From: Pontibacterium sinense
GTDB lineage: Bacteria; Pseudomonadota; Gammaproteobacteria; Pseudomonadales; Balneatricaceae
Assembly: GCF_015209595.1 (NCBI RefSeq)
Contig: NZ_JADEYS010000008.1
Location: forward strand, 62,001 to 126,000
Length of the DNA: 64,000 nucleotides
Reading direction: 5' to 3'
The position numbers were made by a program, and so were the translations under genes. The notes under the pieces were generated by a model, which saw only the letters and a list, made by a program, of their open reading frames with translations, was not told the DNA's origin and made no database searches. Position 1 is the stretch's first letter. Every line of letters starts with the position of its first letter. Positions 44,341-53,737 of this stretch are shown here, piece after piece.

Positions 44341-45573
44341 GTGACAACAAGACAAGCACAGCAGAAGCCAATCTATGATTTTATGGTGATTGGTGGCGGC
44401 ATTCTTGGGATGTCTACAGCGATGCAGCTGCAAGACGCCTACCCGGGTTGTTCTGTGGTTGTACTTGAAAAGGAGTCATCTCCGGCACAGCACCAGACGG
44501 GCCGTAACTCCGGCGTGATTCATGCGGGGGTGTATTACAAACCGGGCAGCCTGAAGGCGCAGTTTTGTAAGGCCGGAAATCAGGCCACTAAAGCTTTCTG
44601 TGATGAACATGGAATTCATTATGACCAGTGCGGAAAGCTCTTAGTGGCTACGGATGCTCAGGAGCTGGAGCGGATGCAGGACCTGATCGAACGCTGTGCT
44701 CAGAATGAGTTAGAGATTGAAGTGCTCGATCAGCAGCAATTGAAAGCGCGAGAACCCGCGATAACTGGGGTCGGTGCGATTTACGTCCCCTCCACCGGTA
44801 TTGTCAGCTATCGTGAAGTGACCAATAAGATGGCTGAGTTGGTGGTGGAAAAAGGTGGGCAAGTGAACTTTCACACCCACGTAGAGAACCTGGAAGAGTT
44901 TGTTGATAGGGTCACTGCATATACTAATCAGGGACGTTTCCAGGCCCGTTATCTGGTGGCGTGCGCAGGATTGCAATCCGATCGTGTGGTTAAGATGCTG
45001 GGTAAAGAACCCGAATTTCGTATTGTCCCGTTTCGCGGTGAGTATTTCCTGCTGGATGACTCTCACAACCAGATTGTGAACCACCTGATCTATCCGATCC
45101 CTGATCCTGATCTGCCGTTTTTGGGAGTGCATCTGACCCGGATGATCGATGGGACGGTTACTGTAGGACCCAATGCTGTGTTGGCGTTCAAACGTGAAGG
45201 TTATCAGCGAACATCATTAAGCCTGAAGGATACCGCTGAGATGTTGCAGTATCCGGGTTTGTTACGGTTGTTGCGTAAGCATTTTCGTACCAGTCTGACG
45301 GAGCTGAAAAACTCGTTAAGCAAAGCGGGGTACCTGAAATTAGTGCAGAAATATTGTCCGTCATTGCAGCTGGATGATCTGAAACCTTATCCGGCGGGGA
45401 TTCGTGCACAGGCGGTGGCGTTAGATGGCAGTCTTGTGGATGACTTTTTGTTTGTGAGCACCCAGCGGTCGTTGGTGGTGTGCAATGCGCCGTCACCGGC
45501 GGCCACTTCTGCCATACCCATCGGTGCACATATCATTGAGAAGTTGTCCCGTCAGGTAGACGATGTGTATTGA
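44341..45573 (+). CDS. lhgO: L-2-hydroxyglutarate oxidase/dehydrogenase
   Basis: FAD enzyme oxidising L-2-hydroxyglutarate to 2-oxoglutarate, passing electrons to oxygen or the quinone pool. The 410-residue chain has the FAD motif DFMVIGGGILGMSTAMQL, LEKESSPAQHQTGRNSGVIHAGVYY and RGEYFLL, all typical of LhgO. GTG 44341 has GAGGAG at good spacing; in-frame codons upstream run into the divergent promoter region. No csiD (glutarate hydroxylase) gene is adjacent. Confidence 0.92.
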   Translation: MTTRQAQQKPIYDFMVIGGGILGMSTAMQLQDAYPGCSVVVLEKESSPAQHQTGRNSGVIHAGVYYKPGSLKAQFCKAGNQATKAFCDEHGIHYDQCGKLLVATDAQELERMQDLIERCAQNELEIEVLDQQQLKAREPAITGVGAIYVPSTGIVSYREVTNKMAELVVEKGGQVNFHTHVENLEEFVDRVTAYTNQGRFQARYLVACAGLQSDRVVKMLGKEPEFRIVPFRGEYFLLDDSHNQIVNHLIYPIPDPDLPFLGVHLTRMIDGTVTVGPNAVLAFKREGYQRTSLSLKDTAEMLQYPGLLRLLRKHFRTSLTELKNSLSKAGYLKLVQKYCPSLQLDDLKPYPAGIRAQAVALDGSLVDDFLFVSTQRSLVVCNAPSPAATSAIPIGAHIIEKLSRQVDDVY

Positions 45574-45602
45574 TGCAGGTGCTTGTGCTGCGGGCGTGAG
45601 TT

Positions 45603-45650
45603 ATCTACTGGTGTTGAATGGCTCGAATATGCTATCCAACACCAGTAGAT
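45603..45650. terminator. 14-bp inverted repeat between convergent lhgO and helicase genes
   Basis: ATCTACTGGTGTTG (45603-45616) and CAACACCAGTAGAT (45637-45650) are perfectly complementary around a 20-nt spacer. It sits in the 81-bp gap between two convergent stops. No T-run follows on either strand, so it may terminate through hairpin stability or protect both 3' ends. Confidence 0.6.
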
Positions 45651-45654
45651 GTGA

Positions 45655-46893
45655 TTAGCGTTTTTTCTTTGGTTTACTTTTCGCGGGCTTTTTGGCCGCT
45701 GTGCTCTTTTTCTTCTTCGGCTTACTTTTCTTCACTTCTTTGGGCATGGCGCGTTTTGGCTCTAGCCCTGGGCAAGTTTCCTGACTGATCTTTTCACCGA
45801 TATAACGTTCGATACGGTTCAGGTTGAGCCAGTCATTGCTATCCACCAGTGACCATGCATAGCCCTGAGAGCCATCGCGGCCACTACGGCCAGCGCGGTG
45901 CAGATAGATATCGCCACGGCGAGGCAGATGCAGGTTCACCACGTGGGTGATATCCAGCAGGTCCAGACCGCGCGCAGCTACGTCGGTTGCGACCATGACT
46001 TTCAGGCGTCCGCGGCGCATGCGTTTCAGGCGGGTGGTGCGCTCGCCTTGTGGTAGCTCTCCATGCAGACCGTCGCACATAATGCCGAGGCTTCGAATAT
46101 AGGTGACCCAGGTATCGACCTGACGCCGAGAGGCAACAAAAACGATCGCTTGTTTAATATCTTTGCGGGTAATCAGCGCTTTCAGTACGGCCTGTTTATG
46201 GTCGTCGTTATCGGTCAGATACACGCTCTGTTTAATATGGCCAGCGACCCCGCGTGGTGATGCCAGTGTCAGCGAGCGGGATTCCTTATTGAGCAGGTCC
46301 TGCGCAAGTGCTTCAACCTGTCCACCTTCCAGGGTCGCGGAGAACATGAGCGTCTGGCGGGAGATAGGGGTGAGTCCGGCAATTCTGCGGATGTCACCAA
46401 TAAAGCCCATATCCAGCATCCGGTCAGCTTCGTCGATGATCAGCATTTGGGTAACAGAGAGATCCAGCCAGCCTTTGTCGTCCATCTCCAGCAATCGGCC
46501 AGGGGTTGCCACCAAGATATCTAAACCTTCACTCAGGTCTTTTTCTTGCATACCGTAAGGGACGCCGCCAACGATCAGGCTGGCGCGCAGATCGGTTAAC
46601 GCGATCTGTTTTTCGATGACATGTAGCGTCTGGAGTGCGAGCTCTCGGGTTGGGCTAAGGATCACAACACGTGGTGCGTCCAGCGGTCGGTCCTGCTGAT
46701 CCAGCAGATGCTGAATAGCTGGCAGGACAAATGCCAGCGTTTTACCGGAACCGGTGGCGGCACAGGCCAACAGATCAACCCCTTCCATAATGGCCGGTAC
46801 GGCCTGCTTCTGGATATCGGTGGCGTCAGTGAAGCCGTTCTCGGCAAGCGTCTGAAGCAGCTCTAGATCAAGTTGGAGGTCGAGAAATGACAT
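45655..46893 (-). CDS. DEAD-box RNA helicase with basic tail (SrmB/RhlE-like)
   Basis: A 412-residue ATP-dependent RNA helicase: Q motif (GFTDATDIQKQAVPA), motif I AATGSGKT, DEAD in IDEADRMLDMGF, SAT, motifs V-VI VATDVAARGLDLLD and HRAGRSGRDG. A Lys/Pro-rich tail (KKSKPKKKKSTAAKKPAKSK) should increase RNA affinity. Members act in ribosome assembly and mRNA turnover. The start is ATG 46893 with no clear ribosome-binding site. Confidence 0.9.
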   Translation of the reverse strand: MSFLDLQLDLELLQTLAENGFTDATDIQKQAVPAIMEGVDLLACAATGSGKTLAFVLPAIQHLLDQQDRPLDAPRVVILSPTRELALQTLHVIEKQIALTDLRASLIVGGVPYGMQEKDLSEGLDILVATPGRLLEMDDKGWLDLSVTQMLIIDEADRMLDMGFIGDIRRIAGLTPISRQTLMFSATLEGGQVEALAQDLLNKESRSLTLASPRGVAGHIKQSVYLTDNDDHKQAVLKALITRKDIKQAIVFVASRRQVDTWVTYIRSLGIMCDGLHGELPQGERTTRLKRMRRGRLKVMVATDVAARGLDLLDITHVVNLHLPRRGDIYLHRAGRSGRDGSQGYAWSLVDSNDWLNLNRIERYIGEKISQETCPGLEPKRAMPKEVKKSKPKKKKSTAAKKPAKSKPKKKR

Positions 46894-46957
46894 GGTATGA
46901 AATTGTTACCTGTGCGCAGTGAATCCGATGACAGAAAATCTGTCGTAAAGGCGGAGA

Positions 46958-49858
46958 TTATACCGGCTGTAGCTCGTCTGCATACCATTGTGTTAAATGA
47001 TTCAGTAACTGATCCCGTTGATTTAACAATGATGGGATCTGGTTTTGCGCTTCAGAGAACATATTTCGGCTTGCTAGAAGCACCATTTTGGCCGATTGAG
47101 CGTGGATAGCTTTGTGGATTTCGTCCACTTGTTGCCAGCGTTCAGTATGCCCGAAGCGCGTCTGACCATCACCATTGAGCCAGTGACCAAAGCGACATTT
47201 AATATGATTCTGCACATCGGTTGGGATGACTTCACTGGTTTCCTGATTCACGTAAGCAATAATCCGACCGACCCAGCTACGATGGTCCACACTGGCCGCG
47301 AGCAGTGGGAAGTTTTTCATCGGAATTGGATTTGCTGTGGCTGAGCGCCATGCTTTGGGTGGGTTATAGTGTGCGATCCAATCGGGAATATCGACCGCGG
47401 GCATTGGATTTGCGATGGCAAATCCTTGGGCAATATTGCAGCCCAGATGCAACAACATCATGCCTTGTTCGATCTCTTCTACACCTTCGGCCACTGTTTT
47501 CAGGCGGAACGCGGTGGCTAGACCAATGATGCCTTCAACGATCGCCAGATTGTCCGGGTCATCCATTATTTCAGCGACAAAGCTGCAGTCGATCTTAATC
47601 GCATCGGCTGGAAGACGTTTCAGATGTGTCAGGCTGGAGTAACCGGTACCAAAGTCATCCAGGGAAAAACCAACGCCCATTCTGCGGCACCGCTTGATGA
47701 TGTCGCCTGCGTTACTGATATTTTCCAGTGCACTGTTTTCCAGTATCTCCAGCTCCAGCTTTTCTGGAGGAAGATCGGCGTGTTGTCTTAGCAGCCCATC
47801 CAGTTTTTCTACAAAACTGGATTCTTGCAGATACTGCCCTGAAATATTGATGCTCAGGCTGAGGTTTAGCCCTTGCTGATGCCAGGTGCTGAGTTGCTGA
47901 ATGCCGGTTTGCAGGACCCATTCCTCCAGCTCAATCAGGAGCGAGTCACCTTGTAACTGGGGGAGGAACTCGTGTGGCAACAACAGTCCGCGTTCAGGGT
48001 GATGCCAGCGAATCAGTGCTTCGGCCCCCAATACCTGACCGGTTTTCATATTCACTTTGGGTTGATAGAACAGCTCAAACTCGTCCTGATATAAGCTTCG
48101 AAATACCTGCTGAACCAATTGCTGGCGAAGGTCCTGTGCGCTGCTTTCTTCGCTATCAAATAAGTAATAACAATTACGGCCCAGCTGCTTTGCTTTGTAC
48201 ATCGCTTGATCTGCATGGCGTAACAGCATATCGGGATCACTGTTGTCATCGGGAAACAACGTGACCCCGAGACTCGCAGAGATCGAAATTTTATGACCGC
48301 GCAGACGGTAAGGCGCGGCAATACGATGCAGGATTCGGTTGAGTGCTTCTTCAGCCTGAGCCCGGCTATCCTGTCCCGGAAGTAGCAGAACAAACTCATC
48401 ACCGCCTAAGCGGGCAATCGTATCGTGTGCCCGTGAGGCGTGTCGCAGGCGGTTGGCGACTTCGATCAGCAGCTGGTCACCGGTGTCATGGCCGAGTTCG
48501 TCATTGACGGGTTTAAAGTGATCCAGATCCAGATACCCGATCGCCAGAAGTTTGCCGGTCTTATAGCACTGTTTAAGCGCAGCCTGCATCCGCTCTGCTA
48601 GCAACGTTCGGTTCGGTAAGTTAGTGAGTGGATCGTAAAAAGCCATATGTTTGAGTTGTTGCTGGCTGTATTTAAGGTCCGTGACATCCAGCCCCTCCAC
48701 CAAAATGTAATCAACCTGATTGAATTCATTGAGGATAGGTTGAAAGCGGCAATCACAATAGCGAGGTTGTTTGCGGGCATCGAGATGGCGGGTGTCGATA
48801 CGGCAGGTTTTTCCGGCGGCAGTATCTCGAATAACAGAATGCAGTCGTTGTGTTTGTAATTCGTCATCTCCGCGCCAGATCGTGTCCCAGATCGGTTTAA
48901 CCAAAACGTCAGCCCGGGTAAATCCACTCATCTTCAAGGCTGCGGCATTGATTTCGAGAATACAGCCCTGTGGGTCAAGCAAGGCCAGAAAGATATTGGT
49001 GGTATCAAAGATCGCGTGGAGTTTATTTTCATAGCGCTTGAGTTCGGTTTCATCGATTTTGCGTTGTTTACGCATCTCGCCCGCAAACTCGATCTCAATC
49101 TGATGCACGATGTCATGTTCTGTGACCAGACCCAGCACCTGATTCTTATCATCGACCACAACCAGGTGACGAATATTGTTCAGCTGCATGATTTCCAGCG
49201 CCGTTGGTACCGGGGTACGTTCAGGTATGGTTCTGACCGGCTTCACCATGACTTCGCTGAGCAGGGTATTGGTGTCTAGGTCCACGTTGTTATAGAGCTT
49301 TACCGCATCATATTCGGTAAGAATACCGCTTGGCATGTTCCCATCAGTGGCGACCACGCAGGTAAAACGGTGTGTAGCCATGGTTTGAACGGCACTGCGT
49401 AACAGACTGGTTTGTGGCACGGTCAGCGCACTGCTACTCATCAGGCCACGGATATCACGTAAGCGAGAGATAAAGCTTGAACTTAAGTGGTTACGAAAAT
49501 CGCTTTCGCTGACGATCCCTTTGGGTTTGCCATCGTCATGAGTAACTAATAAGTGGCGAATGTTGTGAAATGCCAGTTGATGATAGCCATCCCGGAACTC
49601 GGTGCTGGCGGGGGCTGAGATCACCGGTTTGCTCATGACATCATTGATAGGGGTGTCGCAACTCACATCCTTTGCCAGTGCGTCCAGAATATCACGCTCG
49701 GTGACGATGCCTTCCGGCAGTCCATCGTCATCACTGACCACCAGCAGCGAGCTCAGCCTGTTGTCATGCATGCATTGGGTGGCACAGGCCAATGTGCTGG
49801 ACAGGGTGATTGTCAGTAGTGGATGACTCAGCAGGTGGTCGAGTTTTTTCACAGTCAT
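46958..49858 (-). CDS. CBS-PAS-GGDEF-EAL-CZB cyclic-di-GMP enzyme
   Basis: A 966-residue regulator, probably cytosolic (no membrane helix seen). Order: four CBS motifs in two pairs (about 1-260), PAS (about 280-395), GGDEF (about 405-570), EAL (about 580-830) and a CZB zinc-binding domain (about 855-930). GGDEF is intact (485-489), with an inhibitory site RAHD (476-479). The EAL core is intact (613-615, DDFGTGYSSL present), so both synthesis and breakdown of c-di-GMP are possible. CZB ligands H859, C888, H915 and H919 match the spacing of E. coli DgcZ. This combines nucleotide (CBS), redox/ligand (PAS) and zinc sensing. Confidence 0.9.
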   Translation of the reverse strand: MTVKKLDHLLSHPLLTITLSSTLACATQCMHDNRLSSLLVVSDDDGLPEGIVTERDILDALAKDVSCDTPINDVMSKPVISAPASTEFRDGYHQLAFHNIRHLLVTHDDGKPKGIVSESDFRNHLSSSFISRLRDIRGLMSSSALTVPQTSLLRSAVQTMATHRFTCVVATDGNMPSGILTEYDAVKLYNNVDLDTNTLLSEVMVKPVRTIPERTPVPTALEIMQLNNIRHLVVVDDKNQVLGLVTEHDIVHQIEIEFAGEMRKQRKIDETELKRYENKLHAIFDTTNIFLALLDPQGCILEINAAALKMSGFTRADVLVKPIWDTIWRGDDELQTQRLHSVIRDTAAGKTCRIDTRHLDARKQPRYCDCRFQPILNEFNQVDYILVEGLDVTDLKYSQQQLKHMAFYDPLTNLPNRTLLAERMQAALKQCYKTGKLLAIGYLDLDHFKPVNDELGHDTGDQLLIEVANRLRHASRAHDTIARLGGDEFVLLLPGQDSRAQAEEALNRILHRIAAPYRLRGHKISISASLGVTLFPDDNSDPDMLLRHADQAMYKAKQLGRNCYYLFDSEESSAQDLRQQLVQQVFRSLYQDEFELFYQPKVNMKTGQVLGAEALIRWHHPERGLLLPHEFLPQLQGDSLLIELEEWVLQTGIQQLSTWHQQGLNLSLSINISGQYLQESSFVEKLDGLLRQHADLPPEKLELEILENSALENISNAGDIIKRCRRMGVGFSLDDFGTGYSSLTHLKRLPADAIKIDCSFVAEIMDDPDNLAIVEGIIGLATAFRLKTVAEGVEEIEQGMMLLHLGCNIAQGFAIANPMPAVDIPDWIAHYNPPKAWRSATANPIPMKNFPLLAASVDHRSWVGRIIAYVNQETSEVIPTDVQNHIKCRFGHWLNGDGQTRFGHTERWQQVDEIHKAIHAQSAKMVLLASRNMFSEAQNQIPSLLNQRDQLLNHLTQWYADELQPV

Positions 49859-50239
49859 AGCCCAAATGCAACGCAGTCCACGGGGCTGGCCAACACGTCT
49901 ACACTATAAGTCTAAGCAGAGCGTATGGGGCAAACACGGGCTGTGTTTTATCGTTTTTATATGTATGGGAAAGAATGTGCAGAGGGCAGGTCGGCGCTGT
50001 CCCTGAAGCAATTGTAGCGTCCAGTGCACGCGGAATTTTATCCGACTGATGTGCACTGGTATTTCCTTCCCTGGCAAATAGGATGCCCTGAAACCTGAGT
50101 GATGACACTGACCTTACTCAGATTTCATAGAAATTATGATACAAAATCATCCGCTTAGGGAGAAAAATGCCGAGTAATTTGAACTATTTTTTGTAAGGAG
50201 AGGGGGAAACGCCTATCATCCCCATCCCTCAGTTTATAT
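49859..50239. promoter_or_regulatory. Divergent control region between c-di-GMP enzyme and rapA
   Basis: A 381-bp gap with no gene, expected to carry two divergent promoters. It contains an inverted repeat CCAGTGCAC (50021-50029) / GTGCACTGG (50051-50059) that can also enclose a short CGGA/TCCG stem, and an AT-rich stretch with TATGATACAAAAT near 50136 that could be the rapA -10 region. Confidence 0.4.
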
Positions 50240-53137
50240 ATGACAGATACGGAACAAAATACCTTGGCAAACTCCCCTTATTCATTAGGTCAGCGTTGGG
50301 TCAGTAATACCGAAGCTGAACTGGGTCTGGGTCTTGTAACAGAGACTGACGGACGTCGCGTCACACTGGTGTTTCCTGCCTCCGAAGAAGAACGTACCTA
50401 TGCGGCGGATAACGCGCCCATTAGCCGTGTTGCCTACGCTATCGGTGAAAAGGTGCGTACCCAGAACGGTCAAAGCATGACGGTTGAAGAGCGGCACGAA
50501 AACAACGGTTGCCTGCTCTATGTGGGGGAGGATGATGATGGGGAAACCATGGTCGTTCCTGAAGCTGAGCTGGATAGTTTTGTACAGTTCAGTAAACCAA
50601 CGGACCGATTGTTTGCAGGCCAGATCGATAAGCTGAAACGCTATCGTTTGCGACTGGATACATTGGAGCAGATGCATCGGTTGGAGCAGTCCAGTGTTAA
50701 AGGATTGTTGGGGGCCCGTGTACAGGTTCTGCCGCATCAGTTCTATATCGCTAGTCAGGTTGCGAATCGCTACGCGCCGCGTGTTTTGCTGGCGGATGAG
50801 GTGGGTCTGGGTAAAACCATCGAAGCCGGTCTGATCATTCTGCAGCAGATTATCACGGGGCGTGCGGAGCGCGTTCTGGTGACTGTGCCTGATAGCCTGC
50901 TCTATCAGTGGCTGGTAGAGATGCTACGTCGTTTTAACCTGCGCTTTACCGTGCTGGATGAGATGCGTTGCATCACGATGGATATGTCCGGTGTGGATAA
51001 CCCATTTGAAAATGCTCAGTTGATTCTGTGTAGTCAGTCGTTCCTGAGTGATAATCCTGATCGTCATGCGCAGGCAATGGCAGCGAAATGGGATCTGTTG
51101 GTGGTCGACGAAGCTCACCATCTGGGATGGAGCGAAGAAGCTGCAAGCCATCTGTATCTGGCGGTTGAAGCGCTCGCACAAAAGATTCCGGGTGTATTGT
51201 TGCTGACGGCAACCCCAGAACAGCTGGGGCTCGAAGGCCACTTTGCCCGTCTGCGTTTGCTGGATCCGGATCGTTATAACGATCTGGCTGAGTTCCGCGA
51301 AGAGGAAAGTGGCTACCGTCAGGTCAGCACGCTGGTGGAGCATCTGCAGGAAGACGATGTCGCTCAGCGTCTGGAAGCGGATAAAGGTCTGCAGCAGATG
51401 CTGGCTGATTATCTGAACCCTGAAGCAGTGGATAAGTTGCTGGCAGGGTTGCACGGTGATGATCAGGACGAAGTGATTCAGGACTGTATTGCCAAGTTGC
51501 TGGACCGTCATGGCACCGGTCGCGTGTTGTTCCGTAATACGCGTGCAGCAGTTGCGGGCTTCCCTGATCGTGAACTGCATACTTACGAGCTGGACAGCCC
51601 GGATGCTTACCTTGAGCATGATGCCGGTGAGAATATCGAACATCTGCTGCACCCTGAGCGCATTCTGGGTGATCAGTGGTTGCAGGACGACCCACGTGTG
51701 TCTTGGCTGGAGCAGTGGCTGAAAGAGCACCGCTATGAAAAAACGCTGCTGATCTGCGCCAATAAAAACACTGCGATCGCCTTAGAAGAACACCTGCGAC
51801 TGCGGGTCGGTCTGCGCTGCGCGGCGTTCCACGAGGGCCTCAGTCTGATTAACCGTGACCGTGCGGCAGCCTATTTCGCCGACGATGAAGACTCTGCACA
51901 GGTATTGATCTGTTCCGAGATCGGTAGTGAAGGTCGTAACTTCCAGTTCGCCCATCATCTGGTGATGTTTGACCTGCCGCTGAATCCGGATTTGCTGGAG
52001 CAGCGTATCGGTCGTCTCGACCGTATCGGTCAGAAAAATACCGTACAGATTCACGTACCGTTTTACGTCGACAGCGCACAGGAAACGTTGCTGCGTTGGT
52101 ACGATGAAGGTGTGGATCTGTTCAGTCGCCCGTGTGCTGCGGGACAGCAGTTGTTCCTGAAGTTTGCGACAGAACTGTACGCACAGATGGACGACAATAT
52201 CCGCGAAACTGAGATGTTAGAGCAGTTGCTGGAAGATACCCGTCATGAGACGGACTCTGTGATGCAGGCTCTGCAGGATGGTCGTGACCGTCTGTTGGAA
52301 CTGAATTCCTGCGATCTGCCACGTGCTGAACAGCTGGTTGCGGATGTTGAAGAGACCAGTGATCGCCTGGCGTTGAGTGATTACATGGCTAACGTCTTCG
52401 ACCAGTTTGGTGTTGAACAGCAGCCACATGGTCCGGATTCGATTGTCCTGCATCCGACCGATCACATGCTGAATGAGCATTTTCCGGGATTGCCGGATGA
52501 GGGCATGACGGCGACTTACCGCCGTTCGGAAGCCTTGTCCCGTGAAGATATGAACTTCATGACATGGGAACACCCGATGGTTGAGGGTGTGATGGAGATG
52601 ATTCTGGGCAGCGACTTCGGTAATACCGCCGTCTGTACCATGAAACTACCACCTCTGCAGCCGGGAACGTTGTTGTTGGAGGCGATCTATCGCATCAACT
52701 GTGCGGCGCCTAAGGCGATGCAGGTGTCCCGTTATCTGCCAGCCGCGACAGTACGAGTGGTGGTGGACAGCAACGGCAATGATTTGAGCAAGGTGCTGAC
52801 ACAGGCGCACTTCGACAAGCTAGGCGAGCGTGTGCCACGCTCCACGGCACAGAATCTGGTGCGTCATGGACGTGAGCAGATTCAGGGCTTGCTAGATACC
52901 GCTGAATCCTTGGCGACACCACAGCGTGATACTGCTGTTGGCGCTGCAACGGATCGCGTGGCGCAATTGTTAGGGGGTGAGCTGGAGCGTTTACAAGCTC
53001 TGGCCAAAGTGAACCCTAACATCCGTGGTGAAGAGCTGGTGCATCAGCAGGCACAGAAAGACGGTTTGGATGCCTATCTATCAGAAGCGACTCTTAACTT
53101 GGATGCTGTGCGCATCGCATTGGTGACCGATAAGTAA
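50240..53137 (+). CDS. rapA: RNA polymerase-associated SWI2/SNF2 ATPase RapA
   Basis: Swi2/Snf2 ATPase that binds RNA polymerase and helps recycle it after termination. The 965-residue length is typical. It has two N-terminal Tudor-like SH3 folds (about 1-110), Walker A ADEVGLGKTIEAGLI, VVDEAHHLGW, TATPEQLG, and the C-terminal helicase block SEIGSEGRNFQFAHHLVMFD with QRIGRLDRIGQ. The ATG at 50240 lacks a clear ribosome-binding site. Confidence 0.96.
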   Translation: MTDTEQNTLANSPYSLGQRWVSNTEAELGLGLVTETDGRRVTLVFPASEEERTYAADNAPISRVAYAIGEKVRTQNGQSMTVEERHENNGCLLYVGEDDDGETMVVPEAELDSFVQFSKPTDRLFAGQIDKLKRYRLRLDTLEQMHRLEQSSVKGLLGARVQVLPHQFYIASQVANRYAPRVLLADEVGLGKTIEAGLIILQQIITGRAERVLVTVPDSLLYQWLVEMLRRFNLRFTVLDEMRCITMDMSGVDNPFENAQLILCSQSFLSDNPDRHAQAMAAKWDLLVVDEAHHLGWSEEAASHLYLAVEALAQKIPGVLLLTATPEQLGLEGHFARLRLLDPDRYNDLAEFREEESGYRQVSTLVEHLQEDDVAQRLEADKGLQQMLADYLNPEAVDKLLAGLHGDDQDEVIQDCIAKLLDRHGTGRVLFRNTRAAVAGFPDRELHTYELDSPDAYLEHDAGENIEHLLHPERILGDQWLQDDPRVSWLEQWLKEHRYEKTLLICANKNTAIALEEHLRLRVGLRCAAFHEGLSLINRDRAAAYFADDEDSAQVLICSEIGSEGRNFQFAHHLVMFDLPLNPDLLEQRIGRLDRIGQKNTVQIHVPFYVDSAQETLLRWYDEGVDLFSRPCAAGQQLFLKFATELYAQMDDNIRETEMLEQLLEDTRHETDSVMQALQDGRDRLLELNSCDLPRAEQLVADVEETSDRLALSDYMANVFDQFGVEQQPHGPDSIVLHPTDHMLNEHFPGLPDEGMTATYRRSEALSREDMNFMTWEHPMVEGVMEMILGSDFGNTAVCTMKLPPLQPGTLLLEAIYRINCAAPKAMQVSRYLPAATVRVVVDSNGNDLSKVLTQAHFDKLGERVPRSTAQNLVRHGREQIQGLLDTAESLATPQRDTAVGAATDRVAQLLGGELERLQALAKVNPNIRGEELVHQQAQKDGLDAYLSEATLNLDAVRIALVTDK

Positions 53138-53147
53138 TATCTCGCAT

Positions 53148-53173
53148 CGGGACCGGCCGTTCTGCTGGTCCCG
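53148..53173 (+). terminator. Possible terminator of rapA
   Basis: CGGGACC (53148-53154) / GGTCCCG (53167-53173), 7-bp perfect stem with a 12-nt loop, then TATTTCCCC. The T-run is poor, so it is weak or Rho-dependent. Confidence 0.45.
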
Positions 53174-53319
53174 TATTTCCCCCTCCCTCACTCATTCACT
53201 TGCAATCCCTTCTTTGCCCTGTGCTATGAATTTTAATGTATCCATGGCAACCAGTGTTCAAAAAAGAAACTATACTGCCCTTCGAGATTCATAATTGATC
53301 GTCGGGAGGCGAATTAGTT

Positions 53320-53646
53320 ATGGAAGAAAATCGTAAATACCCTCGTGTAAGAACGGGCTATCAGGTTCGTTTAACCCATCGGCAGTACGGCTATTGGGTG
53401 GGTTCTGTAGCGAACATGTCGGAAGGCGGTATTTTTGTAGCTGAGCTACGTCCGTCAGAGTTCACACTGGGGTTGGAGATTGATGCGGCCATTTTGGGCG
53501 AAGGCTGGGACAAAGGTTTACCCGCTTTACGCATGAAAGTGATTCGTATTGAAGAAAAGGGGATCGCGCTGGCCTTTGTTGAGCCAGACTATCCACTTTG
53601 GGATTCCGGTAAATTATCGGAATCAACGCAGTCTCCAAACCAGTGA
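53320..53646 (+). CDS. PilZ-domain cyclic-di-GMP receptor
   Basis: A 108-residue stand-alone PilZ protein, likely a c-di-GMP-binding adaptor. The binding motif RxxxR is R5-R9 (NRKYPRVR) and the second motif is NMSEGG (D/NxSxxG), both intact. GGGAGG lies upstream of the ATG. It lies 3.4 kb from the c-di-GMP enzyme gene, separated by rapA; a functional link is inference only. Confidence 0.88.
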   Translation: MEENRKYPRVRTGYQVRLTHRQYGYWVGSVANMSEGGIFVAELRPSEFTLGLEIDAAILGEGWDKGLPALRMKVIRIEEKGIALAFVEPDYPLWDSGKLSESTQSPNQ

Positions 53647-53665
53647 TAGTCTTTTCTGTACCTTT

Positions 53666-53701
53666 GGTCACACCGGAGCTTCGGCTTTCTCCGGTGTGAC
53701 C
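53666..53701 (+). terminator. Strong hairpin after the pilZ gene
   Basis: Perfect 13-bp stem GGTCACACCGGAG (53666-53678) / CTCCGGTGTGACC (53689-53701) with a 10-nt loop. It is C-rich rather than T-rich downstream. It separates pilZ from the structured element that follows. Confidence 0.6.
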
Positions 53702-53737
53702 AGCCATCTCCCCCCCGTCTGATGCATAATAGATATT

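Noticed and set aside
50924-51730. 268-codon minus-strand frame
   Set aside because: Antisense shadow of rapA; no ribosome-binding site or recognisable domain.
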